A DNA stretch of 64,000 bases from positions 558,001 through 622,000 of the forward strand of contig LJSH01000001.1 of the NCBI GenBank assembly GCA_001314625.1, given 5' to 3'. Under the pieces are notes generated by a model. That model was given only the letters and a program-made list of their open reading frames with translations. It searched no databases and had not been told where the DNA came from. This DNA is from Oceanicaulis sp. HLUCCA04. Lineage in GTDB: Bacteria; Pseudomonadota; Alphaproteobacteria; Caulobacterales; Maricaulaceae. Shown here one piece after another: positions 45,003-54,722 of the stretch; the first letter of the stretch is position 1; each line of letters opens with the position of its first letter. Both the position numbers and the translations under genes were made by a program.

Positions 45003-45238
45003 GAGCGGCCTCCTCTCACAGAGGATTTCGCCGGAGCGGAAGCGGATGCTTCCTTGGGCTCGATCAGGCGCATCACGATGCGGCCGGTGACAGGCAGTGC
45101 GTCAAGCTGAAGCGTGAAGCCTTTGCCGTCCTTGTTGGACCAGGCTGCGCCGATTTCTGTCCAGCGGGCAGTGTCGCCATCGCCTGAGACGGTGAAGAGC
45201 CTGTGCGTAGGCCTTGAAGAGTTGGATTGATCAGACAT
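44999..45238 (-). CDS. Small hypothetical protein, first of a three-gene unit
   Basis: 79 residues from ATG 45238 (MSDQSNSSRPTHRLFTVSGD), with the ribosome site AAGGAG upstream. It resembles small plasmid proteins with a beta-rich core (WTEIGAAWSNKDGKGFTLQL) and a disordered charged end. Such genes are frequent on alphaproteobacterial plasmids and integrative elements; the role is unknown. Confidence 0.6.
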   Translation of the reverse strand: MSDQSNSSRPTHRLFTVSGDGDTARWTEIGAAWSNKDGKGFTLQLDALPVTGRIVMRLIEPKEASASAPAKSSVRGGRS

Positions 45239-45674
45239 GTTTCTTCTCCTTTTTGAGATTTGCCAGCGGACCATCCGCCGGCCTCATGGGGAGAAAAGCG
45301 ACCGGGACTATCGGTCGGGGATCAAACGCCTATAGCCCGCGCATGCGGGGGCGGAGCTGCACAGAGCAAGCGGAGTGAGGAACGAGCGAAGCGATGCGGC
45401 GGAAGCGAGCCGCGTTGAAGGCCGACGGGACTGGTCGATAACCCCATGAACTGAGGCACGGCGAGATGGGGTGCGCGGGGCAATCACGGGCAGAAGAGCG
45501 TGTACGAGTGTTCAATATCGAGAAGCAACACGATCACCCTATTACGAAAAAGGCGAGCGCCTCACATTGCTCACAGGGCGAAATATCCCCGACCCGAAAA
45601 ACCTCCTGTGACACCCGCTAGTAATGTGGGCCACACTTAGCAGGCGGGATTATGCGCGCCGCCCAGAGCCTCCG
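45239..45674. other. 436-bp non-coding stretch
   Basis: No supported gene. It presumably carries the promoter of the three-gene unit on its left and the 3' end of the hsd operon transcript on its right. Short G+C-rich inverted repeats are present (for example around 45343-45350, CCGCGCATGCGGG), but no terminator with a T-run was seen. Confidence 0.3.
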
Positions 45675-47834
45675 TTAATCGTCCTGTTCGCGCTTCGGTC
45701 GGAATGCTTCAATGAACTTATCTCGGTCATTCAAGCGAATTAGGACTGGATCGTCACATGACGATGCCTTGCCAAAAAATACGGCGTGCCGTTCTTTTAA
45801 CGTAGGTAAGATACGTGCGTACTCGGAACCAATGTAGTTCCCAAGAAAGTCCTTCCCGGTGTCATCAAAAGTTCTCATAGCAAATATAGTGTTGCACTGA
45901 TTCAAGATGGTCTTTGTTACGTTCGCAGTGCGTTGCGTAACAAGCAAGCAACCAAGACCAAATTTGCGACCCTGCAAGATTGCACGAGCGCTTGCTGCGG
46001 TGGCGTTTTTGTCTCCATCATTGGCGACTGAATTCCATTCCGGTACAAGGCTGTGAGCTTCCTCATACACCAAACAGGTGCGGGCTGTATCGGTCATCCC
46101 CAGTTCTTGACTCGCCTTAAGAGCGGCACTAGAAAAAAGTGCAGTAATTTCACAAGGTGTTAAATCTCGGAACCCGGCAGGATCATTTTCCTTAAATTTG
46201 TTTGTAGTTTGCTGGCTAACACGAAACTCCGCAGGGTTGAAAATTAGGATAGTTTGCCTGGTTTCTGGATTGAGGAATTCGGAAACTGCCTTGATCACCG
46301 CCGCATTGAATGTGCCTACAGAGCCGCCCTCGTCCTTACCGATAACAGCCGGACGGCCTTGCGCGGCAGAGGACAACGCCTGATTGACAGCATTTTGATA
46401 GTCCTGATCTACGAAATCATTAAGCTCAGTTGCGTACTGATCGGTGAGGTCAAGGCATATCACTTTAATACCTTGGGAGATCATACGTTCGACCAGTTCG
46501 ATGGAGAGGTAGCTCTTTCCTATCCCGAGAATTCCCAGAATGGCGGTATTGTGGGTGACGGCATCTGATACATCCATGGAAACTTGGTAATCTGTTCCCG
46601 GAAAATGCCCAATGGCATCCACATTATGAATAAATTCATCGGTCGTTTTGAGAAAAACTGGTGCATTGATACGTGGTAGCCATTCGGTAGGCTGAAACTT
46701 CCTCGCCGCGTCGTCCCACGTTCCGATTTTTCGAGCTTTCGCCCGGACGTAGCCATACTTGTTCTTTTGCTGCACGGCATCTTCTCGCGTAACGCCGCTG
46801 ATAATCTGGTAGATTACGTCTTCGCCTCGCAGCTTGACGTCGACCAGCCGGCCTTCTGCAAGGCCTTGGTCATTGATCACCTCAATCTCGATAAATTCCA
46901 GATCGGAATCGCTGTCCACGATCCCGCAAAGCGAGCTAATCCGTTCAAGAACCTTGACCTCACGCTCTTCATCTTCGTCTACAAGTAGAAGGCTGGCGGC
47001 CGCGCTCCCTACAGCGGCTTCGTCAGCACGGGACTTGAGAGCCGGAGGGATCGGCAAACTTAGCGCGCGCAATAGAATGCCATCGTCGCGACCAACGTAA
47101 TTCAAGGCAACACCAAGTGTGGTCGGCCCCTGATCATCTGACAGCGCCATCAATGTACCTGCCTTGTAGCGTACCTCATCATTCTGTCTGATCAGTACGA
47201 GGCCTGGCGACTGATGAGCTGCGACGGCGCCAATTATCGTTGTATCCCGCCTATCTGATCGATCAATTGTCCAAGAAGCGAAAGAGACAACTGCTTCGAT
47301 GGGATTGAGCGCCACAATTAGCGTCCAGGAAGCAAGAATACTTATTAACTCTGTGGCTGAGTCTCGGTGGAAAACCCATGCCAAAATCAAAATCACAAAA
47401 GTGAAGACTGTCTTCGGGGCTCCGAACGCCTTTACGCCCTTTTCGAGAGCCTGTATCCATTTGCGATTCTCAATCCCGCGCGGCTCACGCAAGATAATGA
47501 CTGAAATAGAGGCAAAAAAACAAAGCGCGGACAATGCCAACATTGACCAAATGAGTATCAGGTCAGAAAAAATATCAGGGTTGGCGGCTAGGGCAGCAAC
47601 CAAAGTTCCACCGGCAACAAAAGAATTGGTCGCTGCGTCTGCAGGCGGAACGAAATGAGGGTTTAGAAGGCGACTACCCAGTATTAGGCTCGCTGCGCCA
47701 TTTGCAAACCAAAGCAGTTTCTCATTTATTGGGAACCCATCGCCGATTACGAAAAACTGTATAAGAGCGAGCGTCGTGAGATAAGCGATTGCGGAGATTG
47801 TTCGCGTTCTTTTGCTAGCGCTTGTTGTTTCCAT
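45675..47834 (-). CDS. HerA/FtsK-like ATPase with N-terminal membrane domain, linked to hsd genes
   Basis: 719 residues. Residues 1-180 contain about five hydrophobic helices. A beta-rich HAS-barrel-like region follows (about 200-260), then the HerA-type ATPase: Walker A GILGIGKS (434-441), Walker B CLVYEEAHSL, and LLVTQRTANVTKTILNQCNT with the sensor and arginine region. HerA proteins are hexameric DNA translocases. The start codon shares one base with the hsdR stop, so it is the fourth gene of the restriction operon. A membrane-tethered pump or helicase acting with restriction is inferred. Confidence 0.78.
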   Translation of the reverse strand: METTSASKRTRTISAIAYLTTLALIQFFVIGDGFPINEKLLWFANGAASLILGSRLLNPHFVPPADAATNSFVAGGTLVAALAANPDIFSDLILIWSMLALSALCFFASISVIILREPRGIENRKWIQALEKGVKAFGAPKTVFTFVILILAWVFHRDSATELISILASWTLIVALNPIEAVVSFASWTIDRSDRRDTTIIGAVAAHQSPGLVLIRQNDEVRYKAGTLMALSDDQGPTTLGVALNYVGRDDGILLRALSLPIPPALKSRADEAAVGSAAASLLLVDEDEEREVKVLERISSLCGIVDSDSDLEFIEIEVINDQGLAEGRLVDVKLRGEDVIYQIISGVTREDAVQQKNKYGYVRAKARKIGTWDDAARKFQPTEWLPRINAPVFLKTTDEFIHNVDAIGHFPGTDYQVSMDVSDAVTHNTAILGILGIGKSYLSIELVERMISQGIKVICLDLTDQYATELNDFVDQDYQNAVNQALSSAAQGRPAVIGKDEGGSVGTFNAAVIKAVSEFLNPETRQTILIFNPAEFRVSQQTTNKFKENDPAGFRDLTPCEITALFSSAALKASQELGMTDTARTCLVYEEAHSLVPEWNSVANDGDKNATAASARAILQGRKFGLGCLLVTQRTANVTKTILNQCNTIFAMRTFDDTGKDFLGNYIGSEYARILPTLKERHAVFFGKASSCDDPVLIRLNDRDKFIEAFRPKREQDD

Positions 47835-50800
47835 TAGCCCGCTCCTCTCGTAATCAATTGCATCGTGGAGGGACGCTCAAAAAACTGAAACAAGTGCTCG
47901 GTTTTGTGTGCCAGGTCGCCTTCATCATAAGCATCAACAGGAAGACCAGTCCGATCATCATATAGGAAGTCGTAGATGCTCTGCTTGAACCGATCGCGAG
48001 TAGAGGTCTTTGAGAATATGTCCTGAACGCCCCGCATTTGCGTTTCGAGCTCTCGCAGAAGCGAGACGGCCACTCTCTTGATCTTCTTGATGTCAGCCTT
48101 GGAGAGATCAGGCTTTAGCAAGATATCAAAGACGGCTAGCTGCTGCTCGTTCTCCAGACCTTCCTTGACGTAGCGATATTCTTCCTCGGTCATCTCGGCG
48201 GTCAGACGCATCAAAGCCTCGAAAGTCGCCTCGATCGTGTTTTTGTCTTTCTCCTTGTTGTAGTCGCGCACGATCTCATCGAAACGTTCTTGGAAGTCCA
48301 TTCGAAGTGGGTTCGCCGCCAGCATCTTTTGTAGCCGAGTCTCAATAACGGACTTCATGTCCTGGACATCTGATCGCTTTGTTTCGCTCTTGGCGAATTC
48401 CTTGCGCAGCAGCTCAAAATTGATCTTCGAGATATCGAATATCTTGTCGTCGGACTCCGCGTCTTCCTTGACGTCGACGGCCTCGCTGACGATCGCATTG
48501 AGCGTCTGGATGATCGCAGACGTGTCTGCCTGATCCCGATCCTCTTGGAGAGTCTTGTAAAGGAAATTGATCGCCTCGCTGTCTGCTCGGTGGGCTTTCA
48601 CACCTTCGAATGTCAAACAGGCTTTAAACTTCCGAAACACTGAGCGCGCCGAAATCTCGAACCGCTTGCGCGTCTCGTCATCGAAATTAACCGCTTCTTT
48701 CGCGTCGAGAATAGCCTTGTTGCGGGCAAAGCCAATTTCATTGATCAAGCGATTAAGGTCAAAATCCCGCTCACTCAGTTGCTCACGCACAAGCGCGATG
48801 GACTCCGCCAGCTCGACCAACAACTCTTCTTCGGGGTGGAGCGGATCGGTCTCTGGAGCATCTTCGCCATCCATCGCACCTTCGCCTTTATGACCCGCGA
48901 AGGTGGAGAGCGCTTTACGAAGGTTCTTCAGGATACCGCAATAATCAACGATCAGCCCGTTATTCTTGCCCTCTTTCACGCGATTGGCTCGGGCGATAGC
49001 CTGCATCAGCGTGTGAGCCTGCAAAGGTTTATCGAGATAAAGAGTGGATAGCGACGGCACGTCAAAGCCGGTGAGCCACATGGCGCAAACGATCGCGACG
49101 CGGAACGGGTGGTCTTCCCGCTTGAAGGCGCTGTCCACATCAAGCCGCTTGCCGTCTTGGAGAAGGAAGCCATCTTTCATCAGCTTTCGGTGGGGTAGGA
49201 TGTCCAGGTTCCACTTGCGGAATTTATCAACCTCGCCCTGTTCATCGCTGACCACGACGGCGATCTCGGTCTCCTTCATCCACGCGATCTGGCGTTCTCG
49301 TAACGCCAGATCCTGGTCGTCACGCGCATTCACCAAATCGGATTCGAGAAACGTGATGCGTTCGGCCCACGCTTCTTCGATGTAATCGTGCATGCGAACG
49401 GCGGTGATCTTGTCGATGCTGACGAACATCGCCTTGCCGGTTTCCCAATTCGTCGAATAATGGGCGGCGAAGTCCTCCGCGATGTGTCGCAACCGCTTCT
49501 CGGCAGTGACGACGTGATACTCTCGCTTCAGCTCATTTTCGAGCTTCGCGGCAACGTCGGCATCTGAGACCTCGGCCTCTTCGATGGCTTTGGCGAGTTT
49601 CTCATTCAGCCCTTCAGCGGTCAGACCGAGCTTGTCGCCACGCGCGTCGTAATAAAGCGGCAAGGTCGCATTATCTTCGATCGCGCGCTGGAAGTCGTAG
49701 GTGGAAATATATCCGCCGAACACACGCTGCGTGATCTCATCGCCGGTGAAAAGCGGCGTGCCGGTGAATCCGATATAGCTCGCATTCGGCAAGGCATCTC
49801 GCATGTTCATGGCGAGCGTGCCGTACTGGGTCCGGTGCGCCTCGTCCGTCATCACGATGATGTTGTCGCGCGTCGAGTATTCCTCGCCTTCGCCAATCTC
49901 GTTGTTGAATTTCTGAACGAGCGAGAACACGAACGCCTTCTGCTGGCTGAGAAGCGCCTTCAGCTCCTCGCCGCTGTCGGCGCGACACGGGTCTTTCTCA
50001 TTGTTGGCCAGGCCGACGCCCGCGAAGGTCTTGTAAATTTGATTGTCGAGATCGGTCCGGTCGGTCAGCACAAGGAAGGTGAAATCGCCGCCAAGCTTGC
50101 GGCGTACCTTCTGTGCGAACAGCGCCATCGAATAGGACTTGCCGGAGCCCTGAGTGTGCCAAAACACACCGAGCTTCCCGTCGCGCTTCTTCCGATCGAT
50201 CACGGATTGGAGCGCTCGGTTTACACCGAGATATTGATGGTTCCGCGCGACGATCTTGATCAGCTTGCCCGAGCTGTCATCGAACAGAATGAAATTCTCA
50301 AACAGGTCGAGGAAATTGGCGCGGTCGCACACGCCCTTGATGAGCGTCTCCATCTGGACAACACCCTTGTCGCCCTCTGCCAGGCGCTTCCAATCACTGA
50401 AATGGTCATACTTCGCCGAAAGCGAGCCGATCTTCGCCTCAACGCCATTGGCCAGAACCACGAAGGCGTTGAAGTGAAAAAGCTGCGGGATCGTATCGAG
50501 ATAGTCTTTGAAATTATCGTCATAGGCTCGGCGCAACGATTTGTCGGGCCGCTTCAGCTCGACAAACATCAGCGGCAGGCCGTTCACAAAGCCAATGATA
50601 TCCGGGCGGCGGCGATGACCGTTTGGGCCGCTGATCCACATTTCCCTCACACAGAGGAAATGATTGTTGCTCGGGTTCTCGTAATCGAAAACCTTCAAAC
50701 GGCGCTTCTTGATCTCGCCGTTCTTCTTATAGCTCGCGAGCACCCCGTCACGGATCAGCTCGTATTTTTCCTGATTGGTCTGAACGGCGGATTGAAAACC

Positions 50801-51049
50801 AAGCGTGTCGGTGATCTGGCGCAGCGCGTAGGTATAGGCTTCATCGGGCAGTCCGGGGTTCAGGCGAACGAGCGCGTCGCCGAGATACCGGGTGAGAATC
50901 ACTTCATGATCGGATTGACGTCCAAGCGTACCTTCGGAGCCGAAAGTCTCGACGTTGAAAGCGAGAACGCTTTCATCCCACCCCAGATCATTCACGAGGT
51001 AGTCGGAGAGCGTTTCCTGTGCCAAGCGATCTTCGGTAAAGTCATTCAT
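47834..51049 (-). CDS. hsdR: Type I restriction endonuclease subunit R (HsdR)
   Basis: 1071 residues. The N-terminal nuclease region is followed by SF2 helicase motifs: Walker A in FWHTQGSGKSYSM, DEAH in IVMTDEAHRTQYG, and VAIVCAMWLTGFDVPSLSTL plus QAIARANRVKEGKNNGLIVD (motifs V and VI). The PD-(D/E)-x-K part fits LMFVELKRPDKS near 180. It translocates and cuts unmodified DNA when complexed with HsdM and HsdS. It overlaps hsdS by four bases and the HerA gene by one. Confidence 0.96.
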   Translation of the reverse strand: MNDFTEDRLAQETLSDYLVNDLGWDESVLAFNVETFGSEGTLGRQSDHEVILTRYLGDALVRLNPGLPDEAYTYALRQITDTLGFQSAVQTNQEKYELIRDGVLASYKKNGEIKKRRLKVFDYENPSNNHFLCVREMWISGPNGHRRRPDIIGFVNGLPLMFVELKRPDKSLRRAYDDNFKDYLDTIPQLFHFNAFVVLANGVEAKIGSLSAKYDHFSDWKRLAEGDKGVVQMETLIKGVCDRANFLDLFENFILFDDSSGKLIKIVARNHQYLGVNRALQSVIDRKKRDGKLGVFWHTQGSGKSYSMALFAQKVRRKLGGDFTFLVLTDRTDLDNQIYKTFAGVGLANNEKDPCRADSGEELKALLSQQKAFVFSLVQKFNNEIGEGEEYSTRDNIIVMTDEAHRTQYGTLAMNMRDALPNASYIGFTGTPLFTGDEITQRVFGGYISTYDFQRAIEDNATLPLYYDARGDKLGLTAEGLNEKLAKAIEEAEVSDADVAAKLENELKREYHVVTAEKRLRHIAEDFAAHYSTNWETGKAMFVSIDKITAVRMHDYIEEAWAERITFLESDLVNARDDQDLALRERQIAWMKETEIAVVVSDEQGEVDKFRKWNLDILPHRKLMKDGFLLQDGKRLDVDSAFKREDHPFRVAIVCAMWLTGFDVPSLSTLYLDKPLQAHTLMQAIARANRVKEGKNNGLIVDYCGILKNLRKALSTFAGHKGEGAMDGEDAPETDPLHPEEELLVELAESIALVREQLSERDFDLNRLINEIGFARNKAILDAKEAVNFDDETRKRFEISARSVFRKFKACLTFEGVKAHRADSEAINFLYKTLQEDRDQADTSAIIQTLNAIVSEAVDVKEDAESDDKIFDISKINFELLRKEFAKSETKRSDVQDMKSVIETRLQKMLAANPLRMDFQERFDEIVRDYNKEKDKNTIEATFEALMRLTAEMTEEEYRYVKEGLENEQQLAVFDILLKPDLSKADIKKIKRVAVSLLRELETQMRGVQDIFSKTSTRDRFKQSIYDFLYDDRTGLPVDAYDEGDLAHKTEHLFQFFERPSTMQLITRGAG

Positions 51050-52134
51050 GCCGGCACCTCCAATCGGCCGTCCATGAGGCGTGGAAGAAGCAGGTCTCGT
51101 GCCTTCGCTAACTCAAGTGATTGCTGACGCAGAACTCGTATCTGATCAAAGCCATTTTTTGCAAAGTCAGTAAATTGGTTTGCCAACTCCGCATCGGGAA
51201 TAATTACCTCTTGGTCTTTCAAAAACTTGAAGTGCCTAGCGTAGAAGTAGTTCGACAAATCGATATTCACCAAGCTCCAATAGAAAAGCTCTTGGCTGAG
51301 TCTCTGGTGGTTGGACTTGCAGAGCTGTGTCCCGTCCGCACCACGAGCGAACGGAAAGTTCACAAACTTCAGCGCTCTCGTGTGGTCGCCAAAAACAATC
51401 AGAGGCAACTCTTCGGTGTAAATTGCTTCTGTATTCTCCGTATATCCGCCGACGAAATCTTGTCCCTGATCAATGCATGGATAAGTGCCAACGTCCTGAT
51501 ACTCATCTTTCCTAACCTTGGGTTTAAGCTTTTGACGAGAAAGCAACTCACCTACTTTTTTCACTTCCCACCCATCAGGGATGCCATCAACGATTTTGAC
51601 GTGCTCGTAGCCGGGAAAGCGGAAACGGACGAACCACTCGCGATACAGAAGCCGCGCCGCTTCCTCCAGCAACGCAATCCGCCGCCGGTTGTTTTCGATC
51701 AAGTCGTCGTAGGCGGAGAGAACTGAGGCGATGTGGTTCTGCTGCTTCACTGAAAAATTGGGCACTCTAAGTGACGCGATGTGATTTCGGTTTAGCGTAG
51801 GAACACCAGCTCCAGCATTAAAATTCGAAAAATCAATGCTTTTCAACAAATAATAAATAAATCTAGGGTTATTTCCCTTGAAATCTTTGACCCAAAGGGT
51901 CGTATTCAATGGCCAAAAATCTCGAGAGATATATTGCCCGCCTCCAATACTACCGCTTCGTCCTATCACCACACCAGGGCCCGCAACCTTGGACTCGTTG
52001 TGGAATCCGACAAAACCTGAAGATGCCACTATGGGCACTTCTCCTATCTTTCGGGACTGTGCCGGAAGGTCAAACCCCCTTTGCAAGGTAATAAGGTTTT
52101 CAAGTTTTTTAGATTCCACTCTTTCTTTATTCAT
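51046..52134 (-). CDS. hsdS: Type I restriction specificity subunit S (HsdS)
   Basis: 362 residues with two target recognition domains (about 5-120 and 185-300), each followed by a helical spacer; the first spacer reads QQNHIASVLSAYDDLIENNR and the second DQIRVLRQQSLELAKARDLL. PTLNRNHIASLRVPNFSVKQ is a typical TRD end. It decides the DNA sequence methylated and cut. The gene is more A+T rich than hsdM and hsdR, as expected of exchangeable specificity genes. It overlaps hsdM by four bases. Confidence 0.94.
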   Translation of the reverse strand: MNKERVESKKLENLITLQRGFDLPAQSRKIGEVPIVASSGFVGFHNESKVAGPGVVIGRSGSIGGGQYISRDFWPLNTTLWVKDFKGNNPRFIYYLLKSIDFSNFNAGAGVPTLNRNHIASLRVPNFSVKQQNHIASVLSAYDDLIENNRRRIALLEEAARLLYREWFVRFRFPGYEHVKIVDGIPDGWEVKKVGELLSRQKLKPKVRKDEYQDVGTYPCIDQGQDFVGGYTENTEAIYTEELPLIVFGDHTRALKFVNFPFARGADGTQLCKSNHQRLSQELFYWSLVNIDLSNYFYARHFKFLKDQEVIIPDAELANQFTDFAKNGFDQIRVLRQQSLELAKARDLLLPRLMDGRLEVPA

Positions 52135-54137
52135 ATGATCAGCTCTTCAAAATTCTTCTTGATCGCGACTGTCAATTCCATCGCCTCGGCATTCAGCCCG
52201 TCAATTTCGATATGAATATCCCGAAGCACTTCAACAAAATCGAAGTCCTCGTCTTCTTCTTCCGGCGCAACGCCGACGTAACGCCCTGGGGTCAGGCTCC
52301 AGTCATTCGCTTTTAGCTCCTCGCGACTGACGAGCTTCACCAAGCCCTCAACATCACAAAACTCTGCATCCGGGAAGCGCGTTTGCAGCCATTCGGCCTG
52401 AGTGTGGAAATAGCGGGCGTCTTTCAGATGCTCGGCGACCGCTTTTCTCGCTTCATCCAGCGCGATCAGGCGTTTCTTTCCTTCGGCTGGCTTGGACCCG
52501 TTTGCGACATCCGCGTCATGAACACGGGTCGCGAGCTTGTAGAGGTAGTCCATCTCCTTGATCACTGCCTTGGCCCGCTCGGCAACTGGTGCGAGCGCCA
52601 CTGACGCGGCTTTCATCCCGTCATTGTCGCGTGCCGCGTCTTGCCATTCGTTTTCAATGGTGGCCTTGGCGGCGGATTGGAGCGCTTGAATGTCGCCCAC
52701 GACTGTCTTCGCGAGCTTCGTCAGCTCATCATCTTTGTGCGCATCAACAACGGCCTTGAGCGCGGTGTTGAACGTACTGAAGTCGTACGCCTGCATCTGT
52801 GCGAAGGCGGTGTCGAGATAGTTCTCGACAAGCTTCAGGAAGCGATCTGTATGGCCACGATAGAGCCAGACGATCGCGGTGATGTTTTGCTGCTGCTCCG
52901 GCGTGAAATCGTAAATCTTCCGCGTGACTTTGCGGAAAATGTTCCGCGCATCGATCATCAGGACCTTGTCTTTAAGATGATCCGGCTTGCCCTTGTCGAA
53001 GAACCAAAGCTCGCACGGCACAGAGCGTGTGTAAAAAAAGTTGCCACGAATGGCGACCATCACATCGACATCGCCTGTCTTGATCATGGCCTCACGGACC
53101 TTGGCCTCGCCACCATCAGCAGACGATGCTTGCGAAGACATGACGATCCCGGCGCGGCCGGTGTCTGACAGATATGAATAGAAGAACGACATCCAGACAT
53201 AGTTGCCGTTCGAAACCTTGCCCGCCTTGTTCACGCCAGGCAGGCCGAACTCTAGGCGCGGATCATTCTTGATTTTTTCGGCGTCGATCTCATCCACATT
53301 GAAGGGCGGGTTAGCCATCACGAAGTCGGCCTGGCCGATCATTTCGTGTGGATCTTCGTAGTAGGAAATCGCCTTGCTGATATCACCCTCCAGCCCATGA
53401 ACCGCGAGGTTCATTTTGGCGAGACGGATCGTCGTCGGGTTTTTCTCCATCCCGTAGAAGGTGACGCGGTCGCTGGGGTTAGCTTTCATCTTCTCAATGA
53501 AATGAGCGGACTGGACGAACATGCCGCCCGAGCCGCAGGCCGGATCGATGATCTTGCCGTGATCTGGCTCGATCACATTCACGATGGTCTGGACGATCGA
53601 GATGGGCGTGAAAAATTCACCGCCATCGTGGGCTTTCTGATCCGCGAACTGCGTTAGAAAATACTCGTAGATGCGCCCGAACACGTCACCATCGGCTTTC
53701 TGAAGCGCCGGGTCGTTGAACGTCCGCAAGAGCTGGCCGAGATCATCGTCGCCAAGCTCTTGGTATTCGGATTTGGGGAGTGCACCGTCGAGGCTGTCGT
53801 AATCAGCTTCGATGCTTTCCATCGCCGCGATAATCGCACCAGCACGATCGCCTCCGTCGGGGATGGAAACAAGATAATCGAACTGGGCTTCGGGCTTCAG
53901 GAAGATTGATCCGCGTTGCGAGAAGTCCTCCTTGGTCAGCTCGCGGGTTTTTCCACCACGCGATGGGAGCGTGGCTACGATTTCTTCCTTTACTCGAAGA
54001 AACCGGCTGTAGGCATGGCGCAGAAAAATCAGCCCCATGACAGGGAGAAAATACTCATTGCTCGCAAAATTAGAGTTTGCGCGGAGATGGTCAGCTACCG
54101 ACCAAAGCCTTTTCTCGATCTCTCCTACGTGCTGCAT
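52131..54137 (-). CDS. hsdM: Type I restriction N6-adenine methyltransferase subunit M (HsdM)
   Basis: About 668 residues from ATG 54137; a GTG directly before it is also in frame. The N-terminal helical domain is followed by the methylase core: IIDPACGSGGMF (motif I) and DFVMANPPFN (motif IV, N-P-P-F). The C-terminal 170 residues are long and helical. It methylates adenine in the site set by HsdS and protects host DNA. First gene of the hsdM-hsdS-hsdR-herA operon. Confidence 0.96.
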   Translation of the reverse strand: MQHVGEIEKRLWSVADHLRANSNFASNEYFLPVMGLIFLRHAYSRFLRVKEEIVATLPSRGGKTRELTKEDFSQRGSIFLKPEAQFDYLVSIPDGGDRAGAIIAAMESIEADYDSLDGALPKSEYQELGDDDLGQLLRTFNDPALQKADGDVFGRIYEYFLTQFADQKAHDGGEFFTPISIVQTIVNVIEPDHGKIIDPACGSGGMFVQSAHFIEKMKANPSDRVTFYGMEKNPTTIRLAKMNLAVHGLEGDISKAISYYEDPHEMIGQADFVMANPPFNVDEIDAEKIKNDPRLEFGLPGVNKAGKVSNGNYVWMSFFYSYLSDTGRAGIVMSSQASSADGGEAKVREAMIKTGDVDVMVAIRGNFFYTRSVPCELWFFDKGKPDHLKDKVLMIDARNIFRKVTRKIYDFTPEQQQNITAIVWLYRGHTDRFLKLVENYLDTAFAQMQAYDFSTFNTALKAVVDAHKDDELTKLAKTVVGDIQALQSAAKATIENEWQDAARDNDGMKAASVALAPVAERAKAVIKEMDYLYKLATRVHDADVANGSKPAEGKKRLIALDEARKAVAEHLKDARYFHTQAEWLQTRFPDAEFCDVEGLVKLVSREELKANDWSLTPGRYVGVAPEEEDEDFDFVEVLRDIHIEIDGLNAEAMELTVAIKKNFEELII

Positions 54138-54722
54138 CACCGCGTGCTCTCTTTGCCTGTCATACCTGTTGGAACCTATGTATTAGGTTTGGTTATCAAT
54201 AGAAAAGCCTATCGCCTAAGGCGCTGATTGTGAAGAAGTATTTTAATGCAAGGGCTAACGACATGGTGATGCTACGCATCCCACCGAGGCATGGTTGGTC
54301 GAGGTTTCCAAAGGGCGCTGAAGGCTCTTTGGTCGATGGGATGGCTCCAAGGAAGGGCAGCGCGAAAGCTCCCGTCCTGGTCTCGATGAAATCGTCCCAC
54401 TGACGGTGTCCCGCTGATGGCGTCCACAGACAGTGTCTCCATGACATGGCCATGGGGGTATCGGGGGAGCTTGGAGGCTCCTCTGATCTGTGATCGAACG
54501 GCTGCACGTTTGGACATGGGGAGGTGTCGGAGGGGAGAGGTCATTCTCCGCCTCTGATGAGGGATCAATCGGCGATACGATTGGATGGTGCTGGGCAGGC
54601 TCGAAGCCTCAACAGCGCCATGAGCGGGGGTATCCAACAGGGGGCGCAGCAGCCCCTTTGGCAAGAGGTGTGGTACTACCACACACATCTTGCACTCAGA
54701 ATAAGCGGCTAAAACGGTGGTA
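54138..54722. promoter_or_regulatory. Non-coding region upstream of hsdM with two dyads
   Basis: 585 bp without a supported gene. AACCTA/TAGGTT (54173-54189) and the palindrome CGCCTAAGGCG (54213-54223) lie 36-86 bp before hsdM and may be operators of the restriction operon. Further away a GTGTGGTA/TACCACAC palindrome lies at 54668-54684. Translation in all frames between 54230 and 54660 gives nothing recognisable. Confidence 0.45.
54668..54684. repeat. Palindrome GTGTGGTA-C-TACCACAC, copy 1 of a three-copy motif
   Basis: Perfect eight-base arms around one central base. The core GGTACTACC recurs at 54719-54727 (over the 3' end of the ankyrin gene) and as CTGGTA-C-TACCAG at 55912-55924 (upstream of the next gene). 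Possible operator or site of an element-encoded DNA-binding protein. Confidence 0.55.

Noticed and set aside
49835-51127. 430-codon frame antisense to hsdR
   Set aside because: Shadow of hsdR; starts and ends without ribosome site and covers catalytic codons of the real gene.
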